Shown: in pieces, positions 58,801-64,000 of the stretch | Layout of the letters: each line of letters starts with the position of its first letter | Position numbering within the stretch: position 1 is the stretch's first letter | Origin: Macrostomum hystrix | Lineage: Eukaryota; Platyhelminthes; Macrostomidae | Length of the DNA: 64,000 nt | NCBI GenBank assembly: GCA_950097015.1 | Contig: CATNEN010000005.1 | Coordinates: 434,001 to 498,000 of the forward strand | Reading direction: 5' to 3' | Notes under the pieces: model-generated | Database searches by the model: none | What the model saw: the letters and a program-made list of their open reading frames with translations, nothing else | What the model was told of the DNA's origin: nothing | Translations under genes and position numbers: made by a program

Positions 58801-59531
58801 AATTATTGAATATTGCAAGTATATGTAGTAGGGATGCCTTTATCAGTCCTTTTCTAAAATTCAAATTCGTACCTATGCTTTGTGTTTTAATGCTCTAAAC
58901 ATAGTTTATATGTAAAATATTACAAATATTCAATTGAATTCATTCACTTTAACAAACTTTTTGTGTATACAAATGATTGCAATTTCTGTGAGACAAATCA
59001 ATGCGCCAGTGTGGTGAAAAGCAAGTAAACTATTTGTTGAGTAAGAAAGTCAAAAGAGTGTTTAATTGCTGAGTTGGTTATTTTATGCCCTGACCCTCTA
59101 ATCCACAGAAAGCGCCTAGTGAATACTAATGTTCAAAGAGCTTTAGAGAGAGACTGCTTGTGCCAAGTGATCCGCTACCAATAGAAAGATAGAGTGATAA
59201 GCCCTGTTATATATAGTTGCTTGCCTATTCACAAACTAAAAAAGTACTTAGAATTAATTTCTCTTTTTTAGGTAACATCTTAGCAAAAAAGGAGAACATT
59301 ATGCTTAAACTATTCTACCAGCTTATTTCTTTCAAAGCATATTCACAAAAGTTTTTAGAAATTGTAGGCCTAGCTAGCCTCCTAGCTAGAAAGTTATAAT
59401 CTAAAAAGTGATGTCAGCCTTATTTAATTCTGTTGCTATTCAAATTATCAATTGAATATTTTAATTAAAATAAAACAAACCATTGTGATGCAGAAAAAGT
59501 TACTTACCAAACTTTCATTTCCATTCATCAT
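52859..59531 (-). CDS. Septin, SEPT6 group
   Basis: Six minus-strand exons: 59531-59508, 58038-57807, 55934-55712, 54554-54437, 54347-54258 and 53530-52859. They total 1359 nt, 452 residues, with every join in frame. The N-terminus has [15 protein letters not shown]. The P-loop GETGLGKS is at 48-55, then SGFGDQ, the G4 motif AKSD, and the septin unique element ([15 protein letters not shown]). A long charged coiled coil follows, then a Gly-rich tail. The G3 position reads TETSGFGD rather than DTPGFGD and the switch I Thr is not evident; both fit the SEPT6 group, whose members bind but do not hydrolyse GTP. It forms filaments with other septins at the cortex and in cytokinesis. The first exon carries only eight codons. 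The Gly-rich tail is unusual. It is transcribed toward CNOT9. Confidence 0.96.
53640..53830 (-). repeat. tRNA-derived SINE in septin intron 5
   Basis: Read on the minus strand: a head with A-box-like TAGGTCTAACGCG and B-box-like GAGCTCGACTCCGG, then a body containing CGCAGCCGCGGAGAG and CAAGGCAC. The body matches 60665-60845 at many positions. It sits next to the 15-bp array. Confidence 0.6.
53830..54235. repeat. 15-bp minisatellite in septin intron 5
   Basis: About 27 units of TGTAGGATTATGTAA; the length is a multiple of three, so frames stay open on both strands. Confidence 0.93.
54640..55650. repeat. 31-bp minisatellite in septin intron 3
   Basis: About 33 units starting GGAATCGACCGTAGCCACAT, with two sub-types (ATTAGGGATGAGT and AAAATAAATAAGT) interspersed in a partly regular order. 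Confidence 0.95.
55935..57806. other. Septin intron 2
   Basis: 1.87 kb. It contains CT-rich sequence near 56110-56160 and the SINE-like block at 56890-57280. The rest is AT-rich with GTTAC-rich words (57320-57540). No gene seen. Confidence 0.65.
56890..57280 (-). repeat. Possible tRNA-derived SINE with GC-rich hairpin tail
   Basis: On the minus strand: GTGGTAGCGTGGCAC (A-box-like) followed about 35 bases later by GGAACTAGATTCT (degenerate B box). The distal end holds GGGGCAAAGTTGCCCG and CAGCCCCGTGAGGGGCTC, two short hairpins. Only one copy is visible here. Confidence 0.35.
58039..59507. other. Septin intron 1
   Basis: 1.47 kb, AT-rich. Part of a dispersed repeat at 59090-59215 is shared with 12700-12990. 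No gene seen. Confidence 0.6.
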
Positions 59532-61640
59532 GGTAATAATTGCTAAATTTTTTTAAGTTGCCAAAGTAGCAAAATTCAGTTTTAGAGGAAACTTGCTATT
59601 AAAACATTTCTGAATAATCCAATAATATATAGAATATTTCCAAATATAGAAATTTATTCAATAGTATGACAGTTTACTTTAAGACATAAATTTCACAAGA
59701 TGGCAGAAGAAAAAGCTCAGAAAATGTTTTTCAGTTTTCTTGTTGTTAGGTTTGTAGGATCCGTAAACAGAATGATAGCTATAAACAAAAAGTCAAAAAA
59801 AGAGGCAAGAACTATGGCTGATGACGTTTTCAAAATTAGATTCAATAGAATATAAAGTTAATTTTTTGTGATGATAAGACTTACTGAACGTGAATGTTAA
59901 AGATATAAAAACTCGACTTAAATGAATGCTTTAAGCTTAACTATCTATCAAACTTCTTAAAAACTGAAACTTGTACTTAAAAAGATGTCGAAGACATATT
60001 AGAAAGCTAAACTTGTTTAAAAAAATTCGCTTGTTAAAAAAGCTAAAATTATAAACTGAATCGTTCTAAAGGAGAGTTAACTGCTGAATATATTTAGGTT
60101 TCTATGAAAACGAAATCTAAAGTATCGTGCACATAAATTGATCTGATAAATTTGTGCGTAATTTGTTTGACAAATAAGGTTAAACCTGAGGTTTAAACGC
60201 CGCATTCTAAAAGTCAATTAAAGCATTCAACGAATAAATGCTTATATTTTGTTCGGTGTTTTGAATTCCGATAGTATTTACATTTTCCCATAATCAGCAC
60301 AGAATGTTCTATATGCATAACACATTTGTTAAATAAACGAAAAAATGAATATAAAATATATTCATGAATAAAACTTTTTTGATTCGTTGAAGCAGCAAGA
60401 TATATTAAATGGATTGGATCTGCGTCCAATAAAAAGTTATCAACAATTTTAATGCGAAAAAGGGACAAGTTATGATCTCGCTAGTGAAATTCTAAGTGAA
60501 AATCTGCTTAACAAATTTTCCAAGAAACGTAGTGACCCGTCCTTCTTCTTCTAGTGGTTCATGCTCCACTGTTGGAGCATGAGCATGTACCATAGATATA
60601 GACTATGTCCATCAGGGACTACTAAATACTAAATAGGGTACTTTATAGTAGTCCCTGCATATTATATAGTGTCCATCGACTGCCCTGACTTTCTCATCGT
60701 CCAGGCAGTAGTTCGATTATGATGTGAACTCTCACCGCAAGCAGTGCCTTGGAGGTTCGGCGCTCTCAGAGGTTGTGAGTTGCACAACAAGCTCCCAAGC
60801 CTTCCCTTCGCGGCTGCGCTCACAAATGAATGTGGCACCCCAGGCATGCATTTATATACTTTTCCCTAAGTACCTCAAATCCAACTGCCAACTGGCCTCA
60901 TTCTCCCTGTTGTAGCCCTTGAAGGTCCAGCAGTCCGTCTAGATAAATGTAGGCCACCACCTTGACCAAAAATTGTCAAGGGGGAATTCCCCTTGGTAGT
61001 TCTACGTACTGTTTACGTGTGGGTACTATCATGCAGTAGTGGGTGCATGCATGTGTTATATATACTAATTATATACGCTCGTTGGTTAGATGTACCGTCT
61101 GTGTTTTTTATTATGTCAAGGATTTGCTTGGAAATCGAAATACGGTAAAATAAAAATGCATAAAGGGCTATGTAACGTTTTAAATTGCCATGCAAGCACA
61201 AATTTAAATTGCTAATTTCAATATCCTAGTACCGCTTTAATTACCTGCACCCGCTTTTAATTTGCGAAAATTAACTTGTCTAAAATGTGTACTTTTATGT
61301 ATCAGATTAAACATTTGGTACAGGTTTTTATCTCATAAAATAAGTAAGTTAACTTACTTAATTTACTAACCACGTTATCACTAAATCATGACAATGAATT
61401 GCCTACTGATAGTAGGCATTTGTGCCGGTGATAAAAATATCGAAATTTGGTCAATCATACAAATATGAAGGCTTGAATATCTCTTCTGAAGCAAATTGTC
61501 ATAAATTTATCCTACAAAGCTGTATTTCTGCATACCAAAACTGCACAATGAGCAATCAATTTCCTCTCCTATTCCTCGAACTGTTTTCTTATATTCGCTT
61601 CTATCCCCATCCTGCAAATCCCAAAATCCCAGAGCGAAGT
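59532..61640. other. Divergent spacer between septin and the CD225-like gene
   Basis: Holds both promoters by position. It contains a hairpin CATGCTCCA-CTGT-TGGAGCATG (about 60568-60589), an AGGGACTACTA inverted repeat (about 60614-60657) and a SINE-like copy (60665-60845). No gene seen. Confidence 0.55.
60665..60845 (-). repeat. SINE-like copy related to 53640-53830
   Basis: Shares TGCCTTGGAGGTT, GAGTTGCAC, CCAAGCCTTCCC, CGCGGCTGCGC and AATGTGGC in the same order as the copy in septin intron 5, but lacks its tRNA-like head. Confidence 0.6.
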
Positions 61641-61675
61641 TCGAATTGGCTAGCTCCTTTGCCTATAAATATGAT
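61640..61675 (+). promoter_or_regulatory. Promoter of the CD225-like gene
   Basis: ATTGG (reverse CCAAT, near 61645) followed by CCTATAAATATG (TATA box near 61661-61669). The coding start is about 170 bases downstream after a likely 5' UTR intron whose acceptor is GCTAATTTTATAG, 5 bases before the ATG. Confidence 0.55.
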
Positions 61676-61841
61676 TGACAGCAAGGCGGCAAATTAAGTA
61701 TAGACTATATTTATAAATGAGCTGTGTGAGCTCAAAACTTGCCAGAATAAAATGGTTGAAGATTGAAACGGAAGAAATCATGTTGCCTTAATTTTGTTCA
61801 TTTTCTTGCCAACTGAACTTTTTGCTAATTTTATAGCGACA

Positions 61842-63349
61842 ATGACAGAGTTGCTTAGCAACAAGCAAGCCTGTGACGCTCATAGCTCCACTGATTCAAT
61901 GCCTTCTTCTAATGTGAGTAGTCATGCGACGCATTCTGAATGGGCCAATCTCGCTACTGTAATTGTGGATTCGCCATCTAGCGAATGCGATACAACCAGC
62001 GACTCGTCTAGCCTGCAAACTGAAGAACTGTACGGGGTGAGACTGCAGTCACAAAAACTCTTGTTGAACATTGTACACTGTGATTAATCAATCCAGTAGA
62101 TCCGCTTTCGCATTCGCTAATATAACTCGAGCAACAAGACACAGGATTAAGTAGAACAACCTGTTAGGCACAGGAATGAGTTGAACAACCTGTTAGACAC
62201 GGGATTGAGAACAACCTGTTAGACACGGGATTGAGTTGAACAACCTGTTAGACACGAGATTGAGAAGAACAACCTGTTAGACACAGGATTGAGTGTAACA
62301 ACCTGTTAGACGGTAGATGGAGTGGAACAACTTGTTAGGCACAGGATTGAGTAGAACAACCTGTTAGGACTGGTTAGACACAGGAGGATGAGGTAGACCC
62401 AGGAGGATTGGGTAGACACGGGAGGATTGGGTAGATACAGGATGATTGGGTAGAACACAGGAGGATTGGGTAGACACAGGATGATTGGGTAGACACAGGA
62501 GGATTGGGTAGACACAGGAGGATTGGGTAGACACAGGAGGATTGGGTAGACACAGGAGGATGGGGTAGACACAGAAGGATTGGGTAGACAGAAGGATTGG
62601 GTAGACACAGGAGGATGGGGTAGACACAGGATGATTGGGTAGACACGGGAGGATTGGGTAGACACAGGATGATTGGGTAGACACAGGAGGATTGGGTAGA
62701 CACAGGAGGATTGGGTAGACACAGGAGGATTGGGTAGACACAGGAGGATTGGGTAGACACAGATTGAGTTGTATATAACTTTTTATATAGAATTGCGTTA
62801 AACAACTGTTTAAACACAGGATTGAGTTATCTGTTGGATTATCTGATAGACAAAATATGATCGTAGAACAACTTGCTAAACATAGAAACATCTGTCTGAA
62901 CAATTATCAAGCAGGCCCAGCAGCAGCAGCAGCAGCAGCTAGTTCTAGCTTGTCTCAGAGCAAGAGCTAAAGGACTCAGACAGCTCCAATCACGACGCTT
63001 GACGTCAACAACATTCGAGTCGATTCCTGACGACCAATACGTCGGCAATCCGCAAGCAATTACATTCCTCGGTGTTTCATTGGTCACCGCTGTCTTCTTC
63101 AACTGCCTGCTGGGCGGCGTTGCAGTCTGCCTATCGTTGAGATCGCACACCTGGTACAGACGATCCGGCGCTGACGGACTCAAACCGATCGATAAATTAG
63201 CTCTGGACAGGGCTAAGACGCTTGGCTACGCCGCCTGTGGTGTCAGCTTGGTTTCCATCGCCGTGACGATGCTGTTTGTTGGGGCTCTGCTGACTTCTAT
63301 CGCTGCGGGCAGCGCTGATCGCTTCTTCGGTGGTGGACAAGTCGATTGA
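61842..63349 (+). CDS. Two-span membrane protein, CD225/dispanin-like
   Basis: Two exons: 61842-62036 (65 codons, donor GTGAGA) and about 62984-63349 (acceptor GACTCAGACAG, phase 0, 121 codons). An alternative acceptor at 62920 would add a Gln run. The N-terminal half is Ser/Thr-rich and cytosolic-looking. The C-terminal half has two hydrophobic segments (AITFLGVSLVTAVFFNCLLG and LGYAACGVSLVSIAVTMLFV) joined by a basic loop with a conserved-looking DRAKTLGY. This matches the outline of CD225/dispanin proteins (IFITM, PRRT, SYNDIG1), which act in membrane fusion and trafficking. The family call is tentative. The intron is mostly a 19-bp minisatellite. A distant AATAAA lies at 63973. Confidence 0.55.
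62145..62765. repeat. Minisatellites in the CD225-like intron
   Basis: Two adjoining arrays: about 31-bp units of GAACAACCTGTTAGACACGG (62150-62370), then 19-bp units of GATTGGGTAGACACAGGAG (62370-62760). Confidence 0.93.
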
Positions 63350-63394
63350 GATGGTAGCTCGAACTAGGCGGCTGTTGACTTGTGGTTAGATCGT

Positions 63395-63640
63395 CGGACT
63401 TACGGCTTGAACCCAGTGGCGTTGCCAGGATTTTTTTTCTAGGGGGGGGGCGTCTCTTGGGGCGCCTCAACAAGGCGGGGTGCCATTATTCTACGAGAGC
63501 GCCATTATTCCACGGGGTGCCACTACATGCATCTACATCAGCCGACAGGGGGGAGGGGCACGGCCCCCTTAATTGCCCCCCTGCATGGATAAGCCCCTGC
63601 TTAGGCTTCTCTCCCCAGTCCATGGACTGAACTGCTGTAC
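63395..63640. repeat. Degenerate DNA-transposon-like terminal repeat
   Basis: CAGTGGCGTTGCCAGGA followed by a G-run, and C-rich GGGGCACGGCCCCC further on. Such ends are common among animal MITEs. No clean matching inverted end or target duplication could be found, so it is probably a fragment. Confidence 0.35.
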
Positions 63641-64000
63641 GCAGCCTTCACATGCGTGCGCAAGGATTTAGTGATCCGCGGCTGACCTAATTGAGACAGG
63701 TGTAATAATTTTTGTAATTTTACGATAATGGATATTTAGTAAAAATGTAGTATTGGAAAAATGCATCGTATGCGTTAACGTGAAATCTTCGAATTTGTTC
63801 TATCGATTAATAATTGATAAAGATTAGTAGATAAAACCATATTGTTAATTGGTTTTTTATCACTTAATTACTAGACCAAGTAAGTTTTACGATTGCTTAA
63901 AATCGTTAAAATTGTTTCCAAGAATGAAAACATTTTTGGATCAGTACGGCATCCAAACTCGATATTCTGTCAAATAAAATTATTAATAGCCTAGTAGGGC

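Noticed and set aside
62306-62903. Pro/Ser/Cys-rich minus-strand frames up to 179 codons
   Set aside because: They lie over the 19-bp minisatellite in the CD225-like intron.

Overview
Eukaryotic, almost certainly an invertebrate animal. Coding exons are GC-rich and sit in AT-rich non-coding DNA. Introns have GT-AG ends, polyadenylation signals are AATAAA, and the gene set is animal-like: a rotatin-like ciliary/centriolar protein, COMMD3, ATIC, UBL7, two H3.3 genes, CNOT9, a SEPT6-group septin and a two-membrane-span CD225-like protein. I cannot name the species from sequence alone. 

Layout. 1-8 kb (+): the 3' end of a rotatin-like gene, then a COMMD3-like gene, then the complete five-exon ATIC gene. 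10.6-13.4 kb (-): a three-exon UBL7-like gene. 14.6-34.3 kb: a young Ty3/gypsy LTR retrotransposon (matching 4-bp GATC target duplication, LTRs differing only by a 2-bp indel). It has gag, pol and an unusual third ORF with its own promoter-like region. Its 3' LTR is split by an 11.1-kb two-gene DNA transposon (CACTA/EnSpm-like). 35.0-36.5 kb: two MITEs with clear target duplications (9 bp and 8 bp). 37.7-42.4 kb: a non-autonomous Helitron filled by two large minisatellites, ending just upstream of an H3.3 gene. 42.5-44.5 kb: two convergent, intronless H3.3-type genes. 45.6-46.1 kb: a hAT-type MITE. 48.2-51.6 kb (-): CNOT9. 52.9-59.5 kb (-): a six-exon septin. 61.7-63.3 kb (+): a CD225-like membrane protein gene. 

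The host genes are housekeeping or cell-structure genes with no evident shared pathway (purine synthesis, ubiquitin binding, mRNA deadenylation, cytoskeleton, chromatin). What ties the window together is repeat biology: nearly every intron or spacer carries its own private tandem array (15-138 bp units; 34 bp occurs three times, 23 bp three times), plus nested, apparently recent mobile elements. Exon borders were placed by reading splice consensus and checking that the frame continues through each join; family names rest on recognised protein motifs, not on a database search.
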